Shown here piece by piece: positions 42,153-50,441 of a stretch of 64,000 nt of DNA. The stretch is from Verrucomicrobiota bacterium (GTDB taxonomy: Bacteria; Verrucomicrobiota; Kiritimatiellia; JAHIZV01). How positions within the stretch are numbered: the first letter of the stretch is position 1; every line of letters starts with the position of its first letter. Location of the stretch: assembly GCA_018814445.1 (NCBI GenBank), contig JAHIZV010000169.1, positions 1-64,000 of the forward strand, written 5' to 3'. Position numbers and translations under genes: made by a program. The notes beneath the pieces are model-generated. The model saw only the letters and a program-made list of their open reading frames with translations, had not been told where the DNA came from and ran no database searches.

Positions 42153-42866
42153 TCAATCCGCAGAATGATACCAGTAGTCCTTCTCGTCGGTTGCGCCGGT
42201 GAGCGCAATGTCTTTGCTCTTGAAATACTGCACGCCCATATCCGCAAACAGATAGTTTCCACCCGCGCCATTCTTGTGGACGTCGCCGGGCCGCTGGTCC
42301 AACCCGCAGAAAGAGAACTTCCCGACATAGCCGCGATCGTCCCGCGCGTTACCGGGCCTTTCGCCTACGATAATAAGGCGTCCTCCTCCGGACTGCGATT
42401 CTTCAAGGGAGAGCGGCAGATGCCCGCATGAGTCTCCTGGTCCCTTTTGATACCCGCCAAACGGATAGTGGTACTCGCACCCTTTCCAGTTATACCCCCC
42501 GTTTGCGGCGTAGGAACGCGGCTTGTTCGTTGAAGTCAGGTCAATGTACGGATCACTTGGGCACTCGAATACCGATTCCTCCCCGCCCAGATAAGCGAGT
42601 ATCTCTGTGTCCCATGTGACGCCGGCGGTGTCGTTCACGGCAGGATACACATAGCCGTTGTCGTCGGCCCACATGATGATCGCCTGACCAATTACACGCA
42701 GATGGCTGGCGCATTTGGTCATGTTCCCCTTCTCCCGCACATTTCCAATGATGGGAAACATCAACGCCGCAAGGATCGCTATCAGGGCGATAACAACGAG
42801 AAGCTCAACAAGCGTGAAGCCGAGGATGCGTCGATAAGGAAAAGCGCTTGTATGTGGTTTATTCAT
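42153..42866 (-). CDS. Prepilin-type cleavage/methylation domain protein 2
   Basis: From the ATG at 42866, 237 residues: LGFTLVELLVVIALIAILAALMFP is cut after Gly. The globular domain has Cys pairs (FECPSDPY, CGHLP). The end holds VHKNGAGGNYLFADMGVQYFK, which fits the H-x9-DG pattern in altered form (FADMGV). It is divergent from a LacI regulator gene 79 bases away and shares its control region. As with the first such protein, the role is unknown but the association with sugar loci is typical of PVC bacteria. Confidence 0.85.
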   Translation of the reverse strand: MNKPHTSAFPYRRILGFTLVELLVVIALIAILAALMFPIIGNVREKGNMTKCASHLRVIGQAIIMWADDNGYVYPAVNDTAGVTWDTEILAYLGGEESVFECPSDPYIDLTSTNKPRSYAANGGYNWKGCEYHYPFGGYQKGPGDSCGHLPLSLEESQSGGGRLIIVGERPGNARDDRGYVGKFSFCGLDQRPGDVHKNGAGGNYLFADMGVQYFKSKDIALTGATDEKDYWYHSAD

Positions 42867-42928
42867 GACTCTTTCGTGAACAAAACAGTATGATCCTCCC
42901 CGATTTTCTTTACAAGAGATCACTTTCC

Positions 42929-42942
42929 TGTAAGCGTTTACA
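42929..42942. promoter_or_regulatory. LacI-family operator upstream of regulator 2
   Basis: TGTAAGCGTTTACA, a 14 bp site with the central CG and TGTAA/TTACA arms of LacI/CcpA-type operators. It lies three bases before the ATG of the LacI gene at 42946 and near the divergent prepilin gene start, so autoregulation and control of both genes is plausible. Confidence 0.65.
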
Positions 42943-42945
42943 ACT

Positions 42946-43932
42946 ATGAGTCCAACACTGGTAGAAGTCTCACGGAGGGCCGGCGTTTCAACTGCAACCG
43001 TCTCCCGCGTCATCAACAAGAGCGCATTGGTCACCGAGGCAACGCGCGCGAAGGTCATGAAGGCTATTCGCGAACTTAACTATCACCCGAGCCGGGCGGC
43101 ACGCATGCTCGCCCGACAGTCGACCGAGACAATCGGCGTGGTCTTTCCGGACATCCAGGGAGGGTTCTTCGCGGAAGTTCTCCACGGTATCGATCTGGAA
43201 GTGACCGACACCCGCTATCACCTGATCACAGCTTTCGCACATGGAACTCAGGATGAAAGTTCTCTCGTGGAGGGTTTCCTTTACGAGCGCTCGGTTGACG
43301 GCCTGATTCTGATGAACCTGGCCCTTCCTGAAGAGTTCCTCAAGACCATCTCGACGCGCGATATGAGAGTCGTTCTTATCGATCGTCCCGCGCCGGGCTT
43401 TCCCTCGGTCTGTATCGATAACGGTACGGGCGTTGTCTCAGCCCTCGCTCATCTTACCGAAACGAGGGGGTACTCGAGGATCGGGTTCGTGCAGGGACCG
43501 ATCGGGACATACGACGCCGAAGAGCGCTGGAGTGCGTGCAAAGCATTTGCCCGAGACAAGGGTCTTATACTTAACGATTCGTGGATTCTGAACGGCGACT
43601 TCAGTGAGGGCGCGGCCTTCGCCGCCATCGATCAACTGATTTTATCGGGTGGGGAGCTGCCGGAAGCCTTCTTCTGTCTCAACGACCACATGGCTTTCGG
43701 AGTCATGGAGGCCTGCAGGAAACACGGCGTCAGTATTCCCGGCGATTTGGCCGTTGTAGGATTCGATGATGGCTACACGGCCCGTCTACTGCGTCTGACA
43801 ACGGTTCATGTGCCTCTTCACGAGATGGGTCGGCTGGCCGCGAGCGAGGCGATGAAAGGGAAAGACGAAGACGCGGCACACCATGTTCTGCAGACCGAAT
43901 TGGTGATTCGGGATTCGTGTGGGAGTAACTAG
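42946..43932 (+). CDS. LacI-family transcriptional regulator 2
   Basis: A 328-residue repressor: HTH LVEVSRRAGVSTATVSRVINKSALVTEATRAKVMKAIRELNYHPSRAARML with the AARML hinge that inserts into CG operators. The effector domain contains TETIGVVFPDIQGGFFAEVLHGI, GYSRIGFVQGPIGTYDAEER and AVVGFDDGYTARLLRLTTVHVPLHEMG. It is a classical LacI/GalR-type repressor of a carbohydrate locus. The operator just upstream suggests it regulates itself; the GH-A-like gene 267 bases downstream is a candidate target. Confidence 0.95.
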   Translation: MSPTLVEVSRRAGVSTATVSRVINKSALVTEATRAKVMKAIRELNYHPSRAARMLARQSTETIGVVFPDIQGGFFAEVLHGIDLEVTDTRYHLITAFAHGTQDESSLVEGFLYERSVDGLILMNLALPEEFLKTISTRDMRVVLIDRPAPGFPSVCIDNGTGVVSALAHLTETRGYSRIGFVQGPIGTYDAEERWSACKAFARDKGLILNDSWILNGDFSEGAAFAAIDQLILSGGELPEAFFCLNDHMAFGVMEACRKHGVSIPGDLAVVGFDDGYTARLLRLTTVHVPLHEMGRLAASEAMKGKDEDAAHHVLQTELVIRDSCGSN

Positions 43933-44027
43933 TGCGAGATCTTGAATACGAAGCACCCCTTGCCCATTTGTCCGAACGGAGCGCACGACTAACCTGCAAG
44001 ATCGAGGTTCTGCACCAGTGCACAGAA

Positions 44028-44120
44028 CTTCTCCCTCTCCCTGAGGGAGAGGGCCGGGGTGAGGGAGGATTGGCCGTTGAATTTTCCCCTCACCTCAATC
44101 CTCTCCCCCGGGAGAGGAAG
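44028..44120. repeat. Large inverted repeat (CCTCTCCCTGAGGGAGAGG type) upstream of the 973-residue protein
   Basis: Left arm begins CTTCTCCCTCTCCCTGAGGG and includes GGCCGGGGTGAGGG; the right arm is its inverted partner ending CCGGGAGAGGAAG. Each arm is itself a small hairpin. This type of dispersed intergenic repeat is known in many bacterial genomes. It lies in the leader between the LacI stop and the start of the glycoside-hydrolase-like gene. Confidence 0.75.
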
Positions 44121-44198
44121 CTCAACGATTCCGCGCACCAGGGGGATAGACCGACACCTCCTGATCGCGGAACTCGGACTGCGGCCCCGGCAGCCTGC

Positions 44199-47120
44199 AT
44201 GATCTGCCTCGTCATCATGGTAGTATTTGCAGTCTTCCCCGCGTTCGGCGCATGGCAGGCCGATACTCATTTTTCCCTCGGAACAAGCAACGGTATGCCC
44301 GTAATTCTTGATCCGGACGGCCACCCGTTCAAGTCAGTCGGCATGGTCTGGGCCTACGGACCGGAAGAAGGAGAGTTTCATCAGGACCTCACGCCCGAGC
44401 GCGTGATCGAGCATCTGCAAATGCTGAAGGATCTCGGGTTCAACACGCTGAATCTTTACGGTGAAGCGTACATCCCCGAGATGCTGAACTGGTGCGACGA
44501 GAACGAGATCGCGGTCTACTTCCGCACTTCCTACGGCGGTTCTCTGCCGGAGGAAACACGCGAGTATCCGGACTTCATGGATTCCGATATCAGGCGACGT
44601 GCGATCAGTCACTACGACGGATTCCTGAAACAGATCGGGAACCATCCCAGCGTTCTTGCCATTGACATGGACCACCGCTGGATCTTTCCGCTCGATTGGG
44701 CCGGTCGCCGTCGCATAGATGAACCGCAGCTTGGTCCCGCAGGAATCGCACACTTTCCGGCATGGCTCAAAGAGAAGTACGGCACGATTGATATTCTGAA
44801 CGGAAAGTGGAAGACGGACTACACCTCGTTTGCCGCCGTTATCGCGGATCCCTCGCTCGTCGGGAACGGCAAGGTACAGAAGCTCGGCTATCATCCCGCG
44901 CGGGTTGACCTGATGCGCTACACGTTGTGGACTGCGACGGATTTCATCAGCGAACTCGCCGCGGCGATTCACAAAAGAGTTCCTGGAGTCATGCTCACAC
45001 CGACGACGGAACATCCAGAGTGCATTCCGGAGATGAGCCCGCGCGTCAAAGATACGGGCATAGCGTTCATGTCGCCGGTTCACTACAACAGCGCGGAGGA
45101 CTTCGAACGGGAAATGCCTTCTTTCTCAAAGCTGATCTATGAGACGCGCTGGCACTACGACATACAGGGCGGCCCGGCCTACATAAGCGAGACCGGATGG
45201 CGGACCCGGGTACTCAACCAGAATCCACCCAATATGCGTTATGCGTGGATCCCTTCGCAGGACGAGGAAGCCGCGGCAAGGATGTACGCGAAACAGTTCG
45301 CGCTGTTGAGCGTGATGCCGTGGGTAGGCGGCTACGGATACTTCAAACTCTATGATAAATGGCCGGAGGGTGACTTCGGATATCTTCGCGATGACGGGTC
45401 AAAGAAACCGCAGGCGCTTATCGGTGATGCGGTCAATGAAGCCTTTCAATCGATCCTGACAACCGATCCCGCGCCGGAAGTCTGGATCTACTATCCTAAG
45501 TATGCGCATACGACGACGAGGCCCGGCTTCGCGCAATTCAAGTCGTGGGTACAACTTTGGGAAAAGCCGTTCATGGACGCCCTGGAACGGAGGGTTCACG
45601 AACACTGGGAGGGATTGAGCGCCGGCGATCGTGCGGTCGGCTCCAATTTCGCCGCCTGCGCCGCAGCCGATTTCGAGACGCTCTGGCGGGGGTTCGCATT
45701 CACGGAGAAGATACCCGCGGACGGCAAGCCCGTCGTTCTCTTCTCATCGATCATGGAATTCATGTCGGACGAAGACCGCGAGCAGCTGAGAGATATTCGG
45801 ACCATAAGTTTCGGAGAAATAGGATCACGCGATCTGTTCATGAATGAAACGGTTCCGTGGGACATCGATATCCTTGGACTCACATCGGAAGACGCGATGG
45901 AATCGGTGATGTCTGTTCCTCATTTTCCCCAGATCTGCACGGGCCAGACCATTCGACTGCCTGAGGCATCTTTCAACAGGCTTGATCTGTGCGCGTCCTC
46001 CCGCGATGGGGATGCAGCCGGGTTCATCGACCTTGCTTACGTGGACGGCGGCAAAGAAAGACTTGTTCTCGGCCCCGCGATCACGGACGCGAAACATCCA
46101 GCGGCGATGACCACCGGCGGATTCACGAATAGCGCGCACTTCAGTCGCCTGTCTGTCCCGCTCGAACCCATGTCGCAAGTTGAAGCGATCACTCTGCCCG
46201 ATGCTTCGTGGATCACGATTCACTCGGCGGATCTTGTCACCGGCGGATTCGCAACCAATATCCGCGTTGCCTTGACGATCGACTACAAACCCATCGAAGG
46301 CGAAACGCGGTGGTGCCGACTGCTGCGGAAATCAACGAACTCGGTGACGGTCCTTCAGCATTTTGACTCGGGATACCCCGCCGTCCTCGCAAGCGGCCCG
46401 CACGCGGTCTTTGCCTACGACCCATTGACGTGGACGGGAAGGAAGAACGATATCAGCGCATGTGTGGGCGCTCATGACAGACTGATCGAGCGTTGTCTCA
46501 CCTACCTCAGAGAAGTAGATCAGCGCGCCACACCTGACGGCGGGGCTCGCAATGACCGACGTTCTACGCAGGCAGCGGCTCCGCGACAAACACGTCATCG
46601 CGAGCCCCGCGGCAGCGGGACGTGGCGATCCAGACGTTTGCAGGAGGAACAAGCTGAATCAAAGGCAACTCCGATTACCGACTGGCAGATCTGCGGTCCT
46701 TTCACCTCCGATGGGCTGTTTGATGCTGTTGTTGCCGACGAGAGATCTCTATGTCCAGCCAACGCACCGGCAGACGGGAAATGGATCGCCTGCAAGCGGG
46801 AGTCGGGAGTGATCCATCTCGAGGATGACGCCCTCATGGGGAATAATGACTACTCTTCCGCGTACGCTTACACTCAGATCACATCAGACGACGAGAGAGA
46901 CATGAATCTTCTGCTGGGCAGTGACGACGGAATCATGGCCTGGTGGAACGGTCGCCTCGTGCTCGCCAACGAAGTCTTCAGGGGAGTGACTGCCGACAAA
47001 GACATCGTACACGTCCGCGCAAAAAGGGGAACAAACACCCTCCTTCTCAAAATCTTCGATGAGGCCGGCGGCTGGGGCTTCAGCGCGGCGACTGCCACAT
47101 GCAATGCACAAGAGGAATAG
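44199..47120 (+). CDS. Large secreted GH-A clan-like glycoside hydrolase with C-terminal beta domain
   Basis: A 973-residue product from the ATG at 44199, which opens a signal peptide (VIMVVFAVFPAFG-AWQ). The frame is open for 89 codons upstream, but they are repeat-derived. Residues ~30-480 form a TIM barrel of GH42/GH5 type (FKSVGMVWAYGPEEGE, LKDLGFNTLNLYGEAYIPEM, HPSVLAIDMDHRW, YISETGWRTRVL with a Glu that may be the nucleophile). Next come a helical segment and a beta domain, a stretch of ~38 repeat-encoded residues (about 775-812), and a C-terminal PA14-like/CBM-like domain (DDERDMNLLLGSDDGIMAWWNGRLV). The substrate is unknown. Candidate enzyme for exterior polysaccharide attack. Confidence 0.72.
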   Translation: MICLVIMVVFAVFPAFGAWQADTHFSLGTSNGMPVILDPDGHPFKSVGMVWAYGPEEGEFHQDLTPERVIEHLQMLKDLGFNTLNLYGEAYIPEMLNWCDENEIAVYFRTSYGGSLPEETREYPDFMDSDIRRRAISHYDGFLKQIGNHPSVLAIDMDHRWIFPLDWAGRRRIDEPQLGPAGIAHFPAWLKEKYGTIDILNGKWKTDYTSFAAVIADPSLVGNGKVQKLGYHPARVDLMRYTLWTATDFISELAAAIHKRVPGVMLTPTTEHPECIPEMSPRVKDTGIAFMSPVHYNSAEDFEREMPSFSKLIYETRWHYDIQGGPAYISETGWRTRVLNQNPPNMRYAWIPSQDEEAAARMYAKQFALLSVMPWVGGYGYFKLYDKWPEGDFGYLRDDGSKKPQALIGDAVNEAFQSILTTDPAPEVWIYYPKYAHTTTRPGFAQFKSWVQLWEKPFMDALERRVHEHWEGLSAGDRAVGSNFAACAAADFETLWRGFAFTEKIPADGKPVVLFSSIMEFMSDEDREQLRDIRTISFGEIGSRDLFMNETVPWDIDILGLTSEDAMESVMSVPHFPQICTGQTIRLPEASFNRLDLCASSRDGDAAGFIDLAYVDGGKERLVLGPAITDAKHPAAMTTGGFTNSAHFSRLSVPLEPMSQVEAITLPDASWITIHSADLVTGGFATNIRVALTIDYKPIEGETRWCRLLRKSTNSVTVLQHFDSGYPAVLASGPHAVFAYDPLTWTGRKNDISACVGAHDRLIERCLTYLREVDQRATPDGGARNDRRSTQAAAPRQTRHREPRGSGTWRSRRLQEEQAESKATPITDWQICGPFTSDGLFDAVVADERSLCPANAPADGKWIACKRESGVIHLEDDALMGNNDYSSAYAYTQITSDDERDMNLLLGSDDGIMAWWNGRLVLANEVFRGVTADKDIVHVRAKRGTNTLLLKIFDEAGGWGFSAATATCNAQEE
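46519..46635. repeat. Palindromic repeat inside the coding sequence of the 973-residue protein
   Basis: Arms GCGGGGCTCGCAATGACC (46540-46557) and CGTCATCGCGAGCCCCGC (46593-46610) are inverted copies, with further symmetric sequence outside (GATC..CGCCAC / GTGGCGATCC). This has the form of the CGTCATTGCGAG...GTGGCGATCC repeats of intergenic regions, yet here it is read through in frame as about 38 basic residues between two protein domains. Confidence 0.75.
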
Positions 47121-47232
47121 TGTCAGCGACCGGAGTCCGCACCGACGCTTCTCTCCTATCCCGCTCTTGACTGACTGACCAATCTGAGGATGATACTGAT
47201 TCTGGCTTTCAGGGAAGGTGGAAGAGCATCTC

Positions 47233-48237
47233 ATGCCTGCGGAAACATCAGACAACTCAGCGTCCTGTCTAATTGTCGGGGCTGGCGTCACCGGCCTTCT
47301 GGCGGGGTGCAGACTGCGTGAAAAGGGGCATGCTGTCACGATTCTGGACAGCGAGCGCGCGGTCGGAGGGAGGATGTCGACGATCGAGATCGATGGCGCT
47401 CACTTTGACCATGGAACACAGTTCTTTGTCGGTCAGGAAGGGGAATTCCGGGACTTGATCACCCAGTGGGAGGAAGCCGGCGCGGCGACACGCTGGGGTG
47501 GGCGCTTTCTGGGAGAACAGGGACACGACGAATTCAGAACGGCAGCGCGCTACTGTGGCGCGGGTGGCATGAGCGCGATAGCGCAACACCTGGCTGCGGA
47601 GCTCGATGTCCGCCTCGGTCAGGAGGCGGTGCGGGCGGAAATGACCCCCAAAGGCTGGTGTGTCTCAGTGGCGACGGGAGAAACATACTCTGCGCAGAGC
47701 CTTCTGCTCACGGCGCCCGTACCGAGTTCACTTCGGATTATCGATACCGGAGGAGTAGAGTTGCCCGCAGAGATCGAGAAGGGACTGGAGGCCGTCACGT
47801 ATCAGCCTTGCCTTGTGCTTCTCGCGTTGCTCGATGGCCCCAGCGGCCTTCCGGAGCCCGGCGGCATCAAACTCAACAGCAGTATTCTCATGTGGCTCGG
47901 CGACAACAAGATCAAGGGCGTATCTCCGGGAACCCATGCCGTGACTCTTCAAACAAGCGGGGCGTTCAGCGACACGCACCTGGCAGATGACGAAGAGAGC
48001 GTGAAGAATCTCATTTCAAATGCGGCCATACCTTTTCTTCAGGGCATCATCAAGAAATCCTATCTGCACCGGTGGAAGTATGGCCGGGTGACTAATGTCT
48101 TCGATGCCCATTACGCGTGGGTTGACGGCCAGTGTCCTGTCGCTTTCGCGGGCGACGCGTTCGGCGGGCCCTGCGTCGAAGGCGCCGCGATCTCCGCGTT
48201 GAGGGTAGCTGAACGGCTGGCCGATTATCTCGGCTGA
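47233..48237 (+). CDS. FAD-dependent amine oxidase/renalase-like oxidoreductase
   Basis: A 334-residue flavoprotein from the ATG at 47233 (a GTG five codons upstream is possible). N-terminal FAD motif CLIVGAGVTGLLAGCRLREKGHAVTILDSERAVGGRMST, then DHGTQFF (common in renalase-like enzymes), and the C-terminal FAD site CPVAFAGDAFGGPCVEGAAISALRVAE. The substrate is unknown; relatives oxidise dihydropyridine forms of NAD(P)H or amines. It stands alone after the glycoside-hydrolase-like gene and is followed by a single diverged TTCCAAG palindrome. Confidence 0.86.
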   Translation: MPAETSDNSASCLIVGAGVTGLLAGCRLREKGHAVTILDSERAVGGRMSTIEIDGAHFDHGTQFFVGQEGEFRDLITQWEEAGAATRWGGRFLGEQGHDEFRTAARYCGAGGMSAIAQHLAAELDVRLGQEAVRAEMTPKGWCVSVATGETYSAQSLLLTAPVPSSLRIIDTGGVELPAEIEKGLEAVTYQPCLVLLALLDGPSGLPEPGGIKLNSSILMWLGDNKIKGVSPGTHAVTLQTSGAFSDTHLADDEESVKNLISNAAIPFLQGIIKKSYLHRWKYGRVTNVFDAHYAWVDGQCPVAFAGDAFGGPCVEGAAISALRVAERLADYLG

Positions 48238-48565
48238 AAACTTCCGAAACCTGGAAGTCTGGTCATGTCCCGAGTCTTCTGCAATTCAGCTTTACTTCTT
48301 TCACGCGGATTGAGGGATCGACATATGCATGGAGACGAGTAAGCAGGTAGAGTAAGTGTGCAGAAGCACGCAGCGCATAGTTAAACGGTTTCACTTAAAC
48401 GACCTGCTTCATCGCCCCCCCCTTCACGGTGATTCCCGACTTAGAGCGAATTCACAGAAACTGTAGCCGTGATATGCGCAATGGATGGCCGGCTTCCACG
48501 CCGTCCGCGGCCGCGGTGTAACGCGGCTGTCCAGAGAAAACGGCTATGACATTGTTTGATCTGCT
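48238..48565. other. Intergenic stretch between convergent oxidoreductase and modC genes
   Basis: No gene seen. It begins with a single diverged palindrome CTTCCGAAACCTGGAAG (48241-48257) right after the stop codon, related to the paired palindromes at 16898 and 30695. A GC-rich hairpin (CCGCGGCCGCGG region) lies near 48508-48527. The rest has no recognisable feature. Confidence 0.4.
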
Positions 48566-49642
48566 CTAGCTTAGATACTTCACTGCGTAGGTTTTGAACA
48601 TACACCAGACCATGCCGCCTTCGCGAAGTCCCAGATGAGAGGCTGCACTGTGCGTGACCTCGGCGAGGAGTTTCACGCCTGCATCGACCGTGCACAGCGT
48701 GCAGTCCGGAGCCTGGGTGAGCCGCTCGATTCGTCCCTCTATCTGGTTCTGTAGTGACACGTCATCCGCCCGTTTCGACGCCAGCACAAGGTCCTCCGCC
48801 CTCACCGACACATAGAGATCGGCTCCGGTTCTGTACTCCTCCGCATAGGGCGCGCGTATCGTTTGATCGCCTGCGCCGAGAGACGTGATGCCATCCGCGG
48901 AGGATGTGTCAGTCACATTCACTTTGAAGATGTTGACCAGCCCGCCGCGGAGCTTCCGCCGAAGAGCGGGTGACTCGTGAATCAGATCAAGGTAGCTTCC
49001 GAATCCCACGGTCTTTCCTCCGTCCATCACGAACAGCTCATCCGTGAGTTGAAGAATGTCGGTCAGGTCGTGGCTGACGACCAGCATGGGAACATCAAGG
49101 GCGGAGCGAATCCGCCGAATAAAGGGAAAGACTCTCTGGCGCAGTTCCATATCCACCGCGGAGAACGGTTCGTCCAGCAGGAGCAGACGGGGTGACGCCA
49201 TTAAGGCTCTTCCGAGCGCCACGCGCTGACTTTCGCCTCCCGAGATGTCCGAAGGATTCCGCGCAAGGAGGCCTTTCAACTCGAGCATTTCCGTAACCAG
49301 TTCGAATCTCCTCTCGCGTTCAACGGCATGAAGTCTCCCCGCGCCATATCGAAGATTACGGCTGACGGTCAGGTGCGGGAACAGGCGTGCGTCCTGAAAG
49401 ACTATGCCGATTCGGCGTCTATGGGCGGGGACGCAAATGCTCCGAGCCGTATCAATCAGCGTCTGACCGTCGAGATCCAGGCGGCCGTGGTCAGGTCGGA
49501 TCAAGCCGGCGATGATATTCATCAGCGTGCTTTTTCCCGCGCCTGACGCCCCGAAGATCCCGGTTACTCCCGCGCTCGTCTGCAATGCGATATCCAGCTC
49601 GAACTCCGGGCGGAGATACTGTGCGTCGAGTCCGAGTCTCAT
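48566..49642 (-). CDS. modC: Molybdate ABC transporter ATP-binding protein ModC
   Basis: A 358-residue ATPase: Walker A GASGAGKST, Q-loop region VFQDARLFPHLTV, signature SGGESQRVALGRAL, Walker B LLLLDEPFSAVD, H-loop VSHDLTDI. Residues ~290-358 form a MOP/TOBE-like molybdate-binding domain, the feature that separates ModC from other importers (EGRIERLTQAPDCTLCTVDAGVKLLAEVT). It overlaps modB by 4 bases (ATGA). Confidence 0.93.
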   Translation of the reverse strand: MRLGLDAQYLRPEFELDIALQTSAGVTGIFGASGAGKSTLMNIIAGLIRPDHGRLDLDGQTLIDTARSICVPAHRRRIGIVFQDARLFPHLTVSRNLRYGAGRLHAVERERRFELVTEMLELKGLLARNPSDISGGESQRVALGRALMASPRLLLLDEPFSAVDMELRQRVFPFIRRIRSALDVPMLVVSHDLTDILQLTDELFVMDGGKTVGFGSYLDLIHESPALRRKLRGGLVNIFKVNVTDTSSADGITSLGAGDQTIRAPYAEEYRTGADLYVSVRAEDLVLASKRADDVSLQNQIEGRIERLTQAPDCTLCTVDAGVKLLAEVTHSAASHLGLREGGMVWCMFKTYAVKYLS

Positions 49643-50328
49643 GCAATCACCCCCATTCGCTTCTTGAAGCTTCGCACCCAGAACTCCGAAATGGCCAACG
49701 CGAGAAACGCTATCAGCACGGAGATAATCACGAGACGAAGTGCCGGTGCGTCTCCTCCGGGCGATTGCAGATATGTGTAAAGCGCCAGCGGAAGTGTACG
49801 CGTCTCCATGGGAATATTCCCCGCGAAGGTGATCGTGGCTCCAAACTCACCGATGCTTCTGGCGAAGGAGAGCACAAAACCGCTGACAACTCCGGGAAAA
49901 GACAGGGGCAATGTGATCCGGAGAAACGTCTTAAGCGGGTTGGAGCCCAATGTCCGCGAGGCTTCTTCGAGTCGAACGTCAACCATCTCCACAGCCGTCC
50001 GTATCGATCGCACGGCAAGAGGAAAAGAGACGACCATTGACGCGAGGACCGCGGCCTTCCAGGTGAATGCCAGGCGTATGCCGAGTGTGGAGAATATCCA
50101 CTTTCCCAGGACGCCGTTGCTTCCGAACAGAACCAGCAGAAGGTAGCCGGTGACAACCGGCGGCAATACGAGCGGAAGGTGAATCAGGCTGTCGAGCACG
50201 AGTTTGCCTGCGAACTCTTTTCGCGCCAGCAGCCAGCCGCAAGCGATGGCCGGCACCAGATTGACGCCGGCGCACCACAAAGCGATCTTTGCGGAAAGGG
50301 CAAGAATAGACCACTCTTCCGGTGTCAT
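49639..50328 (-). CDS. modB: Molybdate ABC transporter permease ModB
   Basis: A 229-residue inner-membrane permease with five or six helices. The EAA loop is EEASRTLGSNPLKTFLRITLPLSFPGV, which contacts ModC. LPLVLPPVVTGYLLLVLFG and FARSIGEFGATITFAGNIPMET are diagnostic of ModB/CysT permeases. It overlaps modC and is separated from modA by 113 bases without a gene. Confidence 0.94.
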   Translation of the reverse strand: MTPEEWSILALSAKIALWCAGVNLVPAIACGWLLARKEFAGKLVLDSLIHLPLVLPPVVTGYLLLVLFGSNGVLGKWIFSTLGIRLAFTWKAAVLASMVVSFPLAVRSIRTAVEMVDVRLEEASRTLGSNPLKTFLRITLPLSFPGVVSGFVLSFARSIGEFGATITFAGNIPMETRTLPLALYTYLQSPGGDAPALRLVIISVLIAFLALAISEFWVRSFKKRMGVIA

Positions 50329-50441
50329 GTTCGTCTTTGTCCTATCCAGGGCTCCGCGCCTATTCTGGAGGGTCGGCTTTCACGCTGACCATACTGGCGC
50401 CATCACTCAGGTTTGACCATGAGCCATTTTCATTGGTGAAT

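Noticed and set aside
43932-44198. N-terminal extension of the 973-residue protein from the GTG at 43932
   Set aside because: It is encoded by an intergenic repeat; the signal peptide begins at the ATG at 44199.
48441-48695. Short minus-strand frame over the modC end and the intergenic region
   Set aside because: It overlaps the coding end of modC, has no homology and no start signal.
50329-50441. Molybdenum-cofactor riboswitch between modA and modB
   Set aside because: The stretch is short, lies inside the operon after modA, and no recognisable Moco RNA core was seen.
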